64,000 nt of DNA from Semisulcospira habei. Lineage: Eukaryota > Mollusca > Gastropoda > Semisulcospiridae. Location: positions 47,612,823 through 47,676,822 of the forward strand of contig BTPG01000004.1 of the NCBI GenBank assembly GCA_036245525.1, in the 5' to 3' direction. Below the pieces are notes generated by a model. It did no database searches, was not told where the DNA came from, and worked only from the letters and a program-made list of their open reading frames with translations. How positions within the stretch are numbered: the stretch's first letter is position 1; every line of letters starts with the position of its first letter. Both the position numbers and the translations under genes were made by a program. Shown here piece by piece: positions 31,927 through 43,721 of this stretch.

Positions 31927-32139
31927 TTAACCCATATTATTCTGATGCACCCATTGATTGACATAAATTTGACAGATAGTTCAAGGGTGGTGCCAGAATA
32001 GCTTGGCGCCTAAGGCGCCAAGCTATTCTGGCACCACCCTTGAACTAAAACAGTTGATCTATCTCCTAATCTTTAATGTAGCCTTCATAGGACAATACGC
32101 AAATTTGAAAAAAATCAGCCTCAAGCTGTAATGGGTTAA
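31927..32139 (-). mobile_element. TTAA hairpin MITE, subfamily C, copy 17
   Basis: TTAACCCATATTATTCTGAT to GCTGTAATGGGTTAA; perfect stem TTCAAGGGTGGTGCCAGA to TCTGGCACCACCCTTGAA around GGCGCCTAAGGCGCC. Confidence 0.93.
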
Positions 32140-32435
32140 TGCTAGTTTCATAGAGTAATGGGTGGGCGTGGGGCTGCACAGTTGGTCCCTTGGGCTGAGA
32201 GTTAAGCCCTCGCAAGACTTTAGAGTTGTTATTTGATGCACATTGTCTGGGTGTTTCTGTACAGTATGCTTACTTTGGGCACACACAAAATTATTAACAG
32301 TGATGGAGGTTACTTTAACTGCCAGATCTTGCTTGTTTGCGAAAGGTGTGCAGTTGAAATGGGCAAGGATGGGAGTGGATGTGAGTGTGAGTTGCGTTAA
32401 ATTTGATGCTGTACCTATAATGAACCACTCTGGCA

Positions 32436-32654
32436 TTAACTCATTCAGCCCCGACACACCACAGCAAGACATGTATCGAGCATTGATAGTTCAAGGGTGG
32501 TGCCAGAATAGCTTGGAATGGTGCCCATGGGCACCAAGCTATTCCCGCACCACCCTTGAACTATCGTGCTCAATCTGTCTTTAGAATTGTAATGCAGTCC
32601 TTCAGAGGTCAACCTCAAAATTTGGGGATTTCGTCCTGGGGCAGAATGTGTTAA
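32436..32654 (+). mobile_element. TTAA hairpin MITE, subfamily E, copy 18
   Basis: TTAACTCATTCAGCCCCGAC to GGGGCAGAATGTGTTAA. The loop region is GGTGCCCATGGGCACC, a different palindrome from subfamily A. The right end is only 39 bases from exon 10. Confidence 0.92.
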
Positions 32655-32657
32655 TAA

Positions 32658-32840
<183 letters not shown>

Positions 32841-33000
32841 TAAGAAGCTTTTTAGTGGTATTCTGTGTTAATTTTTTTTAAATTTTTTTGTTATTGATCA
32901 CTTTATCATCTAGTATTTGACAAGGTAACACTTGAGATCAACACCCTTGTGCTTGCTGCCTCTGGTACTATAAATAGTACCTGTGTCTTATGCACAATAG

Positions 33001-33427
33001 TTAACACTTTTCATCCTGATACACTACTGCTTGAAAGTAAATACACTATGATAGTTGAAGGGTGGTGCCAGAATAGCTTGGCGCCTCAGGCGCCAAGCTA
33101 TTCTTGCACTGCCCTTGAACTAAAATGGTTTGTCTATCTCCTAAACTGCAATGTAGCTTTCACAGAACAAATAAGCAGATTTAACCCATAACACCCTGAA
33201 AGACTACGACAGGATGTGGATCAACCATGCTATTTCAAGGTTGGTGTCAGAATAGCTTGGCGCCTGTAGGCGCCGATCTATTCTGAGACCAACCTTGAAA
33301 TATCATGGTCGGTCTGTCTCCTGAACTGTGATATAGACCTCAGAGGATATCTACAAGAAAAACCCGATAATTTCGTCCGCAGGGCGTGAGGAGTTAAACA
33401 AATCAGCCTCAGGATGTAATGGGTTAA
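33001..33427 (-). mobile_element. TTAA hairpin MITE, subfamily C, copy 19, host of a nested MITE
   Basis: TTAACACTTTTCATCCTGAT to GGATGTAATGGGTTAA. The core is complete; its right part is interrupted at 33181 by copy 20 and resumes at ACAAATCAGCCTCAGGATG. Removing copy 20 and one TTAA gives CAGATTTAAACAAATCAG, which aligns with copy 17. Confidence 0.93.
33181..33397 (+). mobile_element. TTAA hairpin MITE, subfamily F, copy 20, nested in copy 19
   Basis: TTAACCCATAACACCCTGAA to GCGTGAGGAGTTAA, with exact TTAA on both sides. Its stem uses TTTCAAGGTTGGTGTCAGA and TCTGAGACCAACCTTGAAA, covarying from the common core. Confidence 0.94.
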
Positions 33428-33534
33428 TGAATTTGGTTGCATTTTTCAGATTTTTGCGATGAATCAATGACCTATTTGTTTGTGACCTGTTGCACATGGT
33501 GCAGAGATGACAATTGTGTGTGGGCCTGTGACAG

Positions 33535-33639
33535 ATTTTTGTTGTGATGGAGAAGCTGAAGGGAGACATGCTGGAGATGATCCTGTCCAGCCCCAGGGGG
33601 CGCCTCAGCGAGCGGGTCACCAAGTATCTTATTTATCAG
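33535..33639 (+). CDS. PRKD: PRKD exon 11: hinge and helix D/E
   Basis: Reads [19 protein letters not shown], then [21 protein letters not shown] is the hinge with PKD-type methionine gatekeeper region. Acceptor CTGTGACAG, donor CAG|GTCTGT; 35 codons, phase 0. Confidence 0.97.
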
Positions 33640-33855
33640 GTCTGTAGCATTTTCTTGTTTAACATAATGAAAGCTATTTCAAGAGCTGCTGCCCATCTGC
33701 AGTCTCAGTAGAGCTTCACAATCTTCCAGCACTCTGTGGGAACGGATGAGGCTATTGAAGGTTGATATTTCAAGTTACAGAGGTGGTGTCTGTGATATAG
33801 TCATTAACCCATATCATACTGAGGCTAAAAGCTTCAAATTTGTGCACTGCCATAT

Positions 33856-35501
33856 ACTTACTGCCCGTAACGCCTAAGGCGCATAGGGCAGCAACGAAAT
33901 CTCTCCACTTTGATCACAGGCCAGTGTGCTTATCGTTCCCCAGGTGGTGGTGGTTTTTCAGTTCTTGTTCCACCGTTCATCGCCAAGCGATCTTTGGCCG
34001 CCCTCTCTTCCTCTTACCATCTGGTGTCCAGCGTAGGGCTGTTTTAATGATGGAGCCGTCTTCTCTCCGCAGCACATGTCCAATCCATCACCAACGTCTT
34101 TTCATGATTGTTGTGGCTATGTCTTCTTGTTTGCCGTGGGACAGTAGGTCTTCATTTGAGATTTTGTTTGGCCAAAATATCTTAAGTATTCTCCTGAGGT
34201 TCTTGGTATGGAATGTGGACAGCTTGGTGAGGTCATGTTGCATCATTCTCCAGCATTCTGCTCCATAGACAAGTACAGTGGAGTCCAGTTAACACGAACT
34301 CGCTTAACACGAATTTCCGGTTAACACGAACCGCTTTTGCATTCCCGGCTGACGGCCTTCTTATTATGTATTAAAATTTCACTGATAACACGAAATGGTT
34401 AACACGAAATTTCGCTTAACACGAAGCTGTTTTCGGTTCCCGACCAGAGCAATTTCACTATTATTCACCTGTTTAACACGAACACACATTCCAGTCTCAA
34501 ACACCGAAAACCGATTCATGAAAGGGGCACTGCACGTGTCGCTCTCGTGCTGTAGTACACACGACGCATGAACGAACTCTAGCCTGTGATTGGCTGAATA
34601 GCCTTCAGTCGTTGTAATCCGTCTTCTCATTGGCTAGTGTTTCTGAACTGAATTCATGCATCATTCGTGTACCAACACTCCCTCAATTCAGTTAACTACC
34701 GATCACGGCTACCCCAATGTAAAACAGAAGTCGACTACGCTTGAAGTGAAAAAACAAGATTAATGAGATCCACGATTGTCTCTCTACACGGGCTGTCAAT
34801 AACGCAAGACCGACTTCGATCATGGCCCGTTTTTTAAATGACTTTGACTGTGTTGCTTTTACCGATGCCAGATGCCCGTGTTGCTTTTACTTTACTATGG
34901 ATTTTACCTGATGGATTTTACGTTAACTACGTGAGCTGTACACATCCTTGTGTTTTCCTAGCGAGCTGAACGTAATGTAAGCATATATAGTACAATAATG
35001 TGCACTTTTAACCTCGTACTCATTCATGCACGCATCTCTTACACACTTTTTCCTTGCCGGGAGGGCCGTGATCAATTTTGAGGCCATATTGGTTAACACG
35101 AAATACGGTTAACACGAAGTGATTTTCCGTGTCCCCAGAAATTCGTGTTAAGCGGACTCCACTGTACTGGTACAACACAGCTGTCGTAGAGTATTAGCTT
35201 AGTGCCCACACTGTATTGTGAGGACTTCCAGATGTTGTTCATGCTGATGAAGGCACTCCTTGTTTTATTCAGTCTGTTTTGAATGTCTTTCTTGCTTTTG
35301 CCATCTGGTGTGATGATGCTGCCCAGGTACACAAAGCTTTCAGTAAAGGGTAAGTCATTGTTGTTGACTTTGATGGGAGCTTGTGTAGCGGTGTTTATGG
35401 TCATCACTTCTGATTTCTTCTGACTGATCTTGAGGCCAACTTGGGAACTGTATTGGTTCAATCTGTCTGTCTTATCCTGCATATGTTTATGGGTGTGAGA
35501 C
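33856..35501 (-). mobile_element. 5'-truncated LINE inside a MITE
   Basis: The minus strand reads MQDKTDRLNQYSSQVGLKIS, then ESFVYLGSIITPDGKSKKDI. After the inserted pogo-like element come LRRILKIFWPNKIS and GKRKRGRPKIAWR. It is the same group as the LINE at 24929, with a tail of CAGTAAGT. Two in-frame stops are seen. GCACTGCCATAT on both sides (33844-33855, 35502-35513) is a 12-base target duplication made of MITE sequence. Confidence 0.88.
34276..35164. mobile_element. Pogo/Tigger-like non-autonomous element (889 bp)
   Basis: CAGTGGAGTCCAGTTAACAC at one end, GTGTTAAGCGGACTCCACTG at the other, bordered by TA on each side (34274-34275 and 35165-35166). The motif TTAACACGAA recurs at least eight times near both ends. 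CAGTGGAGTC-type ends and a TA duplication fit the Tc1/mariner-pogo group. No transposase frame recognised. Confidence 0.85.
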
Positions 35502-35999
35502 GCACTGCCATATGCAAGCTACATTATAGTACTTACAGATAAGGATATAGACCAATGGCTTTAGTTCAAGGGTGGTGCCAGAATAGCTTGGCGCCTAGAG
35601 GCGCCAAGCTATTCTGGCACTACCCTTGAACAATTTTAGTCAAACTTATTTCACACACTTGTGTATTCCGAATGATAAGGGTTAAAGGGCTAGGTCCAGG
35701 TCTAGATCAAAATAGGCCTGTCTTATTGAAAATGTGATGGCCCCTTTGTGCTAACTTTGCATGAGCTGTGTGTAAAACCCAGGTCACAGTTTGATATTTA
35801 ATCAATAAAGTATGTCTAGATAGAGGTCATATCAAAACTGTTGGCTGAGATGTTTTTGCGCAGTGAGTGAGTGACTGAAGCCTCCAAACAATAACAGTAA
35901 AGTGAAACAGTCCCATCACAGTGTTTTAGAAAGCAACCCGCTCAAAGTTACCACCTGTCAAATTAGCCGCTCTGAGTGGAGGCTGTTGCCTTCTCTGTG

Positions 36000-37332
36000 C
36001 ACCTGCTGATTTTGGCGTTCAGCGACGGGTTAGTGGGAGATGGTTGACCTGAGGTAGGTCAAGTCTTCCACCATATCCAGGGTGTGGTCACCCATCTTGA
36101 TGGAGGGAATGTGGCTGTTCTCTTGCTCGCCGACGTTCAGCTTCTTCAGGCTGATGGTATGACCGAACTCTTCAGGCGTGGGCAAGGCAATTAACCCATA
36201 TCATACTGAGGCTAAAAGCTTCAAATGTGTACACTGCCATATGCAAGCTACATTATAGTACTTATAGATATGGATATAGACCAATGGCTTTAGTTCAAGG
36301 GTGGTGCCAGAATAGCTTGGCGCCTAGAGGTGCCAAGCTATTCTGGCACTACCCTTGAACTATTTTAGTCAAACTTATTTCACACACTGGTGTATTCTGA
36401 ATGATAAAGGTTAATTAGCGTCCGGAGGGCCTCCTCAGTGTAGGCAGTGAGTGCTGCTTCATGTGTGAAGAGCCTTTCTCTGTTGAGGACATCACCTACC
36501 TTTGTTTTAGCTCTCAGAGGAAGGCTCTAAGGATGATCCATCTGACAGCACTGTCTCTTCTATGTCCTTATGAAAGGAGACCACCATGCTGCTCAGTTTG
36601 GGAGGACGGCAGATCTCTAGCACACAAAGCCCCATTTTGTTGACCAGGTTAATGGCTTTGGTCAGGTCAATGAATGCCAAGTAGAGTGGCATCCCCGGTT
36701 CTCAGCATTTCCCCTGAAGTTGCCGCACTTTGGAGATCATGTCGGTGTTGGATCTCCCGGCTCTGAAACCACTTTGGGACTCCAGATAAATGCAGTCAGT
36801 CCTCCAGTAACTGAAACCTGTTGAGTGTGGGCTAAAGCCTTCCCTACAATGCTAAGAGCCCCTGTAGTTGTTGCAGTCACTGCGGTCTCCCCTGTTCTTG
36901 AAAAGGGTTACGACAGTGGCGTCATGCATGGCCTGGGGGACTGCATCTTCTTGGCAATAGAAGCAGAGCAAATCGTGGAGGGGCTGCAGCAAGGCACGCC
37001 TCCCACACTTGATGACATCAGATGGTATCCTGTCGCTTCCCGGGGTGTTTCCACAGGCCAGCAAATCCATAGCTTTTGAGAGTCGCTCCACTGTCGGTGC
37101 TACATCCAGTTCTTCCATCACTGGCAAGACCTCTATAGCGTTTAGGGCAGCGTCCGGTACTGTAGTTTCTGTGAGCACAGTTTCGAGTAGTGGGACTATT
37201 TACCCATAACTGGGAGGCACTACATGAGGCTTGTTGTTGAATTGGCTGTGTACTGGCTGGGAGATACTTGACTGCCCTCATTGGTCGCATTGCTGCATGC
37301 CAGCGGTGGAAGCTAAAAGCAAGAAATGACAA
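36000..37332 (-). mobile_element. Decayed LINE, reverse-transcriptase region
   Basis: The minus strand has TTVPDAALNAIEVLPVMEEL, GNTPGSDRIPSDVIK, VVTLFKNRGDRSDCNNYRG, MPLYLAFIDLTKAINLV, PPKLSSMVVSFHKDIEETVL, and further on LPTPEEFGHTISLKKLNV. Several frames and missing blocks (the catalytic ADD region is absent) show it is old. It is interrupted by the subfamily A MITE at 36191, whose empty site GGCAATTAATTAGCG is reconstructable. Confidence 0.85.
36191..36414 (+). mobile_element. TTAA hairpin MITE, subfamily A, copy 22, inside a LINE
   Basis: TTAACCCATATCATACTGAG to GAATGATAAAGGTTAA. It splits the LINE; one TTAA would remain at the empty site. Stem intact with a GCGCCTAGAGGTGCC loop. Confidence 0.94.
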
Positions 37333-37575
37333 GCACTACCAATATGCTACCACACTAGATGCATCACAACAACCATTTCACACACAATGCCAATAATTTT
37401 CAGAAAAGGAGCCATGTGTGAAATCCAAACTGAATGGTGACATCTGCTCATTAGAACCTTAGGCTGTCTTCTCTGTGACCTACTTCAGATTAAGGGAAAA
37501 TCTATAATTTACTTATTGCCACAAGTGTATTGTGCTGAACATTAGAAAATGCATGGGATGTTTCATGGTATCTTG

Positions 37576-37729
37576 TTAACTCATTCTACCCGTGACACAC
37601 CACAGCAAGATATGGCTTGACCAAGCTATTCTGTCACCACCCTTGAACTATCATGGTCAGTCTGTCTTCTGGATTGTAATGCAGTCCTCAGAGGAAAACC
37701 TCCTAAATGCCTCGGGCACAATGAGTTAA
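37576..37729 (+). mobile_element. TTAA hairpin MITE, subfamily E, copy 23, half-stem deletion
   Basis: TTAACTCATTCTACCCGTGA to GGGCACAATGAGTTAA; GGCTTGACC joins AAGCTATTCTGTCACCACCC, so the left stem is missing. It ends 61 bases before exon 12. Confidence 0.9.
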
Positions 37730-37790
37730 TATTGTCAATCAGTGTGGTTTAAGGTGACTGTTGTAGGTTTTTTTTTTTTTTTTTTTCCAG

Positions 37791-37889
37791 ATCCTGATTG
37801 CCTTACGACACCTCCATTCCAAAAGCATCGTCCATTGTGATCTGAAGCCTGAAAATGTTCTGCTGTCCTCTGAGACTGCCTTTCCTCAG
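37791..37889 (+). CDS. PRKD: PRKD exon 12: catalytic loop
   Basis: Reads [20 protein letters not shown], then [21 protein letters not shown] is the catalytic loop with the HCD variant normal for PKD; D is the catalytic base and N binds metal. Acceptor has a 20-T tract, donor CAG|GTCTGT; 33 codons, phase 0. Confidence 0.97.
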
Positions 37890-37930
37890 GTCTGTAATTG
37901 TTTGCTCATAAGTAATAGCAAAAGCAAGTT

Positions 37931-38300
37931 TCTGTACTGGTTCCATAGTCCATTAGACTTTCCACCTGGCCCAGTGATACCTGTGGTGAAACCTTTTGAA
38001 GCAAGCCAATTTGAGTGAAGATTTACAGTTTTGGGGACAAAAGTTGCACTTTCTCTGATTCTATTTTTAACTTCCAAGACAAACTTGATGCATAATACCT
38101 AATAAGACCTTCCTGTGCATAATAATGGTGGTGAATCCTCTGAAAGTCAAGGACCACAAAGTTGGCAGTTGTGTAAAAATGCCTTTTCTTAATAGAATTT
38201 TAGTTTTCATGTGCATTTCATTTTGGGAAACATTTCAGTCAAACTTTGTTTATGACAAGACCTCCCTACACATACTAATTACTTTTCCAGGCCAATGTTT
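37931..38300 (+). repeat. Dispersed repeat, copy 3 (degenerate)
   Basis: Shares the left end (ACCTGTGGTGAAACCTTTTG) and the middle (TAAGACCTTCCTGTGCATAA; AATAGAATTTTAGTTTTCAT) with the 29012 copy; the 3' third is missing. Confidence 0.6.
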
Positions 38301-38383
38301 GATACTTTAAAAAAATCTGGAGTAAAGGGATGTCGGCAAACGTGATAAGGCAGTAGGATTTTGCAGGTACTGTAGCTAAATCT

Positions 38384-38580
38384 GTAACTATTCAGCCCCG
38401 ATGCACCACAGCAAGACATGGACTAAGCAAGATAGTTCAAGGGTGGTGCCAGGAAAGCTTGGCGCCCATGGGCGCCAAGCTATTCTGGCACCACCCTTGA
38501 CTTGCCTAAAATTGTAATACAGTCTTTCAAAGGGCAACTTCAAAATTTGGGGATTTCGGTCCTGGGATAGAATGTGTTAA
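38384..38580 (+). mobile_element. TTAA hairpin MITE, subfamily E, copy 24
   Basis: The left end has decayed (GTAACTATTCAGCCCCGATG), the right end is GGATAGAATGTGTTAA. Loop GGCGCCCATGGGCGCC; the right arm is shortened after CACCCTTGA. Confidence 0.88.
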
Positions 38581-38727
38581 TACATCCATTCAGAGTTAAA
38601 CCTGCTCATGCGCTAGAAAGGCTCTTCTCTTATCGTACAAATCTTTTGATGGAGAAATTTGGGTGCAGTACAGCCATGTCAAGATCAGCATGGTCCTTTA
38701 GTCAGTAGTTATGGGCCAATTTGACAT

Positions 38728-38937
38728 TTAACCCTTTTAGCCCCACGGCTGCAGTTACCAAAGTTTGGAAGTGTTACTTGATGACTGTGAACCAGTTGCA
38801 GAAGGTGGATTGACCATGATAATTCAAGGGGAGTGCCAGATTAGCTTGGCGCAGGCGCCAAGCTAATCTGGCACTTCCCTTGAATTATCATGGTCAATCA
38901 ATTTCCTGCTTTAAGGTGTTGGGGTTAAAAGGGTTAA
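38728..38937 (+). mobile_element. TTAA hairpin MITE, subfamily D, copy 25
   Basis: TTAACCCTTTTAGCCCCACG to GGGGTTAAAAGGGTTAA. Perfect stem with GGGGAGTGCC matched by GGCACTTCCC, and a minimal GCGCAGGCGC loop: compensating changes keep pairing. Confidence 0.93.
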
Positions 38938-39895
38938 CCCTTCCCTTCTGCAGCACAGCATTTTCCAGTGCCAGACACTTCTGGCTGATGTCAGCCACAT
39001 GAACCATTACGAGTAAAACATTTTCTTACATGATTACATTTGGAACACATAATGCCGACTCACATCTGTCAAGTTTGGAATTGGGAAATCAGCCTCACAG
39101 TGTTTTCTCACAACTGGCAATATAACTAACGTCATAAAAAGTGGTCAAACATTATGTTCAGATTATTGCTAATTTGTATGTGTGTTTGTTGTATTTTACA
39201 ATGAATTCGTACAGCACCATTAAACATTCCATTTTATGTGAAAATCCCTAAAAATAATATGACTTCATTTGAATTAACTCACATTTCTGAAATCTGATCG
39301 AGCTATCGGGATGTGCACACAGTAAAACTAGAACATGCAGAAAAAGAGCACATCTCCAGTATGTTTATAAAGTTTATTCAATTCAAAGAAAATTTCAATA
39401 TTGAAACTAGCAACGATTTTCTTTACATTCATTATTTTCAGATTCTTTTAAACTAGAAAGGACATGCTTGCAGTTTATTTGTCTGCCTACTGCTACCTGC
39501 ATTCGGAATAGGCTCTCTGTAAGACCAAACTGAGACAAAGGGAAATAAATTATGATAGTAACTGTCCACAATTTCTTTACTCACCATTGTCTTTCGCTAG
39601 ATCCATCTGCATTTTGCCACAGTCTTTTAGGAATAGCAGATGATTTCTTTGGTCAATTGAAACCGGAAGTAAGTGGAAATAACCGGAGCACATGGGTGAT
39701 CTCCTTTCATTCCAAAATAAACTGTAGACGAGAAGCGCCTGCAAAGTTTTCATATGATTAACATTTTCTCAAATCGGGAAGAAAAGACATGAAAATGGGA
39801 GATGTCAGGAGAAAGCGGGAGATGGGTTGCAAAGTGGGAAGTCTCCCGCCGAAATCGGGAGAGTTGACAGTTATGCAGACAGGTTCAAGTTCTTC
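38938..39895. other. Intron 12, partly repeat-like
   Basis: About 960 AT-rich bases. At 39780-39870 the words GGGAGA and CGGGAGA recur several times (GAAAGCGGGAGATGG, GAAATCGGGAGAGTTGAC), which suggests an unidentified repeat end. No coding frame. Confidence 0.5.
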
Positions 39896-40088
39896 TTAAC
39901 CCATTTGGCCGCAACATCCTACAGCAGGAGATTGATTGACCATGATAATTCAAGGGTAGTGAAGGCGCCAAGCTAATCTGGCACTATCCTGAATTATCAT
40001 GGTCAATCCACCTCCTGCAACTGGTATATAGTCGTTAAGTAACACTTCCAAAATTTGGGAAATGCACCCGTGGGGCTAAAAGGGTTAA
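39896..40088 (-). mobile_element. TTAA hairpin MITE, subfamily D, copy 26, half-stem deletion
   Basis: TTAACCCATTTGGCCGCAAC to GGGGCTAAAAGGGTTAA; TTCAAGGGTAGTG joins AAGGCGCCAAGCTAATCTGG. Confidence 0.92.
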
Positions 40089-40227
40089 CAGTTTCAACAT
40101 TCAGGGTTTTGGCATCAAGGTATGATCCAGTGTCAAAAGGTGCTCCGTCTAACCCCATCATCACTTGATTCATCATAAATATAAGTTTTCCTTGGAAGAA
40201 TCTGTGTACAAACATGTAACTAATGTT

Positions 40228-41293
<1,066 letters not shown>

Positions 41294-41836
41294 TTTTGCT
41301 CCATTCCTATTTTCTGGCTTTGAGGTTCTCAACAAAATATGTTTCTAAGCATCCAAAACACTTTCTCTTTGTAGTCGTTTTGATTCTGTGACAGGACGAG
41401 AGTTCGTGTTGTAAAAGAACAACAAAACATTGGCATAAAGGTGTGAAGAGTTTAATGGAAGTCCTCTTTTTATGTAAACATACAAATGCCTATGTTCCTA
41501 TCTGAGCGTCTCTTGGTCTCCTAGGTCTATTTCTGTTGAATCTCTAGTGACCATCCACCTGCTGTTTACAACCACTGTATCTGGCAACAGGGATGACCCC
41601 TCATAGGAGGTTCTGCTATATGTGACAAACAAATGGCTAACAGTGTGTTTGGAGATTCTACTGTATTTGACAAACGAATGGCAAATAGTGTGTTAGAAGC
41701 ATCTATTGTATGTGATATTTTCCACCCATTGTGTCACGTCATTGCTCACTGAAAGGCACCCCCTTCTTTACACTTTATGAAGCTAGCATCAGAAACAGTC
41801 ATACAGACATGAACTCTCCCATGACTGGAAAAGAAG
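41294..41836. other. Intron 13, no recognised element
   Basis: A short direct repeat (GTATTTGACAAACGAATGGC near 41660 against GTGACAAACAAATGGCTAAC near 41620) is visible; nothing else. Confidence 0.55.
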
Positions 41837-42049
41837 ATAACCCTCTTGACCCCACGACTGCATTTCCCAAATTTTGGAGACGCTGTCTAACGACTATGCA
41901 CCAGTTGTAGGAGATGGATTGATCATGATAATTCAAGGGTAGTGCCAGATAAGCTTGACACCTTCAGGCGCCAAGCTCATCTGGCACTACCCTTGAATTA
42001 TCATGATCAATCCGTCTCCTGCTGCAGGGTCCCAGGCTAAATGTGTTAA
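41837..42049 (+). mobile_element. TTAA hairpin MITE, subfamily D, copy 28
   Basis: Left end ATAACCCTCTTGACCCCACG, right end CCAGGCTAAATGTGTTAA. Stem paired, with GATAAGCTTGACACC against GGCGCCAAGCTCATC. Confidence 0.9.
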
Positions 42050-42458
42050 ATTATGATAGCTGTGAATGTGTGGTTTGTGAAGGGCCATTGCAATGCTCTT
42101 TTGTTCATGGGGAAAATGGGTTAATTCACGTTCCCACTTTCAGCGTCATTTTGGCATCAATTATTGATGATTCAAAGTAATTAAAGACAATTTCTTGACA
42201 ACTTTGGTTCATTTGCATACCACAGACATGTCACACTACATCACATCAACAGGTATGTGCAGGGTGCTGAAAATACAGTGTTTGTCAGTTGAGAGAGGGG
42301 CGCACCTTACAGATGTTCCCACTCGTTCCATGGACATCCATACACAGATATTGTTCATAGCGATCCAATTGAGACATTTCTATGTTTGGCCAAAACCAGT
42401 TGTAATTGAGGCCAAAACAATTGGTTTATGATGTATGAATTTGTGCTGTTATTTCTGA

Positions 42459-42765
42459 GTATACAAACCAAGGGGAATCACTCAGCGCTGGACAGACAAA
42501 CAGTTAGATCCCCTGGCCCCGCCTGTCAGGCACCCATTCGCCAGCCCACAGAGAAATACGCAGGTATAGAACAAGACGATCATCTACAGATGATTGTCTT
42601 AGATGATCGTCTTATTCTATACCTGCATATTTCTCTGTGGATGATCGTCTTGTTCTATACCTGCATATTTCTCTGTGGGCTGGAGAATGGGTGCCTGATA
42701 GGCGGGGCCAGGAGATCTAACTGTTTGTCTGTCCAGCGCTGAGTGATTCCCCTTGGTTTGTATAC
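42459..42765. mobile_element. Large foldback element, 307 bp, arms about 125 bp
   Basis: GTATACAAACCAAGGGGAAT at the left is the reverse complement of ATTCCCCTTGGTTTGTATAC at the right. Pairing continues with few mismatches through CAGCGCTGGACAGACAAACA, CCCACAGAGAAATACGCAGG and GAACAAGACGATCAT. The centre holds an extra partial copy of the right arm (AGATGATCGTCTTATTCTAT...TTTCTCTGTGG), so the tip is triplicated. No coding frame of substance. Confidence 0.88.
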
Positions 42766-42917
42766 AATTCTGCCAGTGCTAGCCTCACCTATCTGGTTTG
42801 TGAGTTATTTCTGAGTGTCACAACTATCCAGCGGAATTGCACTCACAGTGACGTACCACCAAAATGTGCTTGGCTGCATTACTGATGGTTGTTCTAATTG
42901 TTGACATGTTCCTCCAG

Positions 42918-43100
42918 CCCCGGAAGTGCTGAAGCGTAAGGGCTACAACCGTTCCCTGGACATGTGGTCAGTAGGTGTTGTGGTCTACGTCAGTCTGAGC
43001 GGCACCTTCCCCTTTAACGAAGACGAGGAAATCAGTGACCAGATCCAGAATGCTTCCTTCATGTACCCACCCAACCCATGGAAGGAGATCTCACAGGAAG
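42918..43100 (+). CDS. PRKD: PRKD exon 14: APE motif to helix F/G
   Basis: Reads [20 protein letters not shown], then [18 protein letters not shown] and [22 protein letters not shown], the DMWS-G helix F aspartate and the [10 protein letters not shown] block are characteristic of PKD. Acceptor TTCCTCCAG, donor AAG|GTGAGC; 2 bases in, 1 out. Confidence 0.97.
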
Positions 43101-43147
43101 GTGAGCATGGCCTTTGCATGGCTTGGCTCGTTCTCTCTCACAATGTT

Positions 43148-43362
43148 TTAACTCCTTATGCCTGAGGACGAAATTATCAAATATTTTGGTAGATCTCCTC
43201 TGAGGTCTATATCACAGTTCTGGAGACAGATCGACCATGATATTTCAAGGTTGGTGTCGGAATAGCTTGGCGCCCCGAGGCGCCAAGCTATTCTGACATC
43301 AACCTTGAAATGTCATGGTCGATGCACATCCTGTTGTACTCTTTCATAGCTTTATGGGTTAA
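43148..43362 (-). mobile_element. TTAA hairpin MITE, subfamily F, copy 29
   Basis: TTAACTCCTTATGCCTGAGG to AGCTTTATGGGTTAA. Stem TTTCAAGGTTGGTGTCGGAA to TTCTGACATCAACCTTGAAA with a GGCGCCCCGAGGCGCC loop. It starts 47 bases after exon 14. Confidence 0.92.
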
Positions 43363-43635
43363 CTGTGCTGGAGAATAAATTTCAGGGCAGAAGACAGTTT
43401 AGCTATTTTTAGTTTGATTTTCTGTGTTGATGTCATGAAACGTGCAGTTTAAAAGAGTTTTGTAAATGCATTATTTAACTTTGAGCAAATGTATAGTACC
43501 CAAAACTTGCATGTCTTTCATATTTTGTGTGCCAACTAATTATGATAATTATACGTAACAATACTAGTTAGCCCTGCTGTGAAAGGATTTGTCTGGAAAA
43601 AGTTGTTGAAGTTTGTTGTTGATTTATTGTGACAG

Positions 43636-43721
43636 GAATTGATCTCATCACCAATCTGCTGCAAGTGAAGCTGCGCAAGCGTTTTACAGTGGACAAGTGC
43701 CTCATGCATGTCTTTTTGCAG
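43636..43721 (+). CDS. PRKD: PRKD exon 15: helix G/H of kinase C-lobe (last exon seen)
   Basis: Reads GIDLITNLLQVKLRKRFTVD, then KCLMHVFLQ. LLQVK-RKR-TVDK is the conserved PKD C-lobe segment with the buried arginine; HVFLQ replaces the usual H-x-WLQ. Acceptor ATTGTGACAG, donor CAG|GTAATA; 2 bases in, 0 out. The exon for the C-terminal tail (DYQTWLDLRELE-like) was looked for downstream and not found. Confidence 0.95.

Larger units (their letters stand above)
33804..35685 (+). mobile_element. TTAA hairpin MITE, subfamily A, copy 21, split by a LINE
   Basis: TTAACCCATATCATACTGAG to GCACTGCCATAT (33855), resuming GCACTGCCATATGCAAGCTA (35502) and ending GATAAGGGTTAA. Stem and CCTAGAGGCGCC loop intact. 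Confidence 0.93.

Noticed and set aside
42428..42742. 104-residue + strand frame
   Set aside because: It crosses both arms of the foldback and is explained by the inverted structure.
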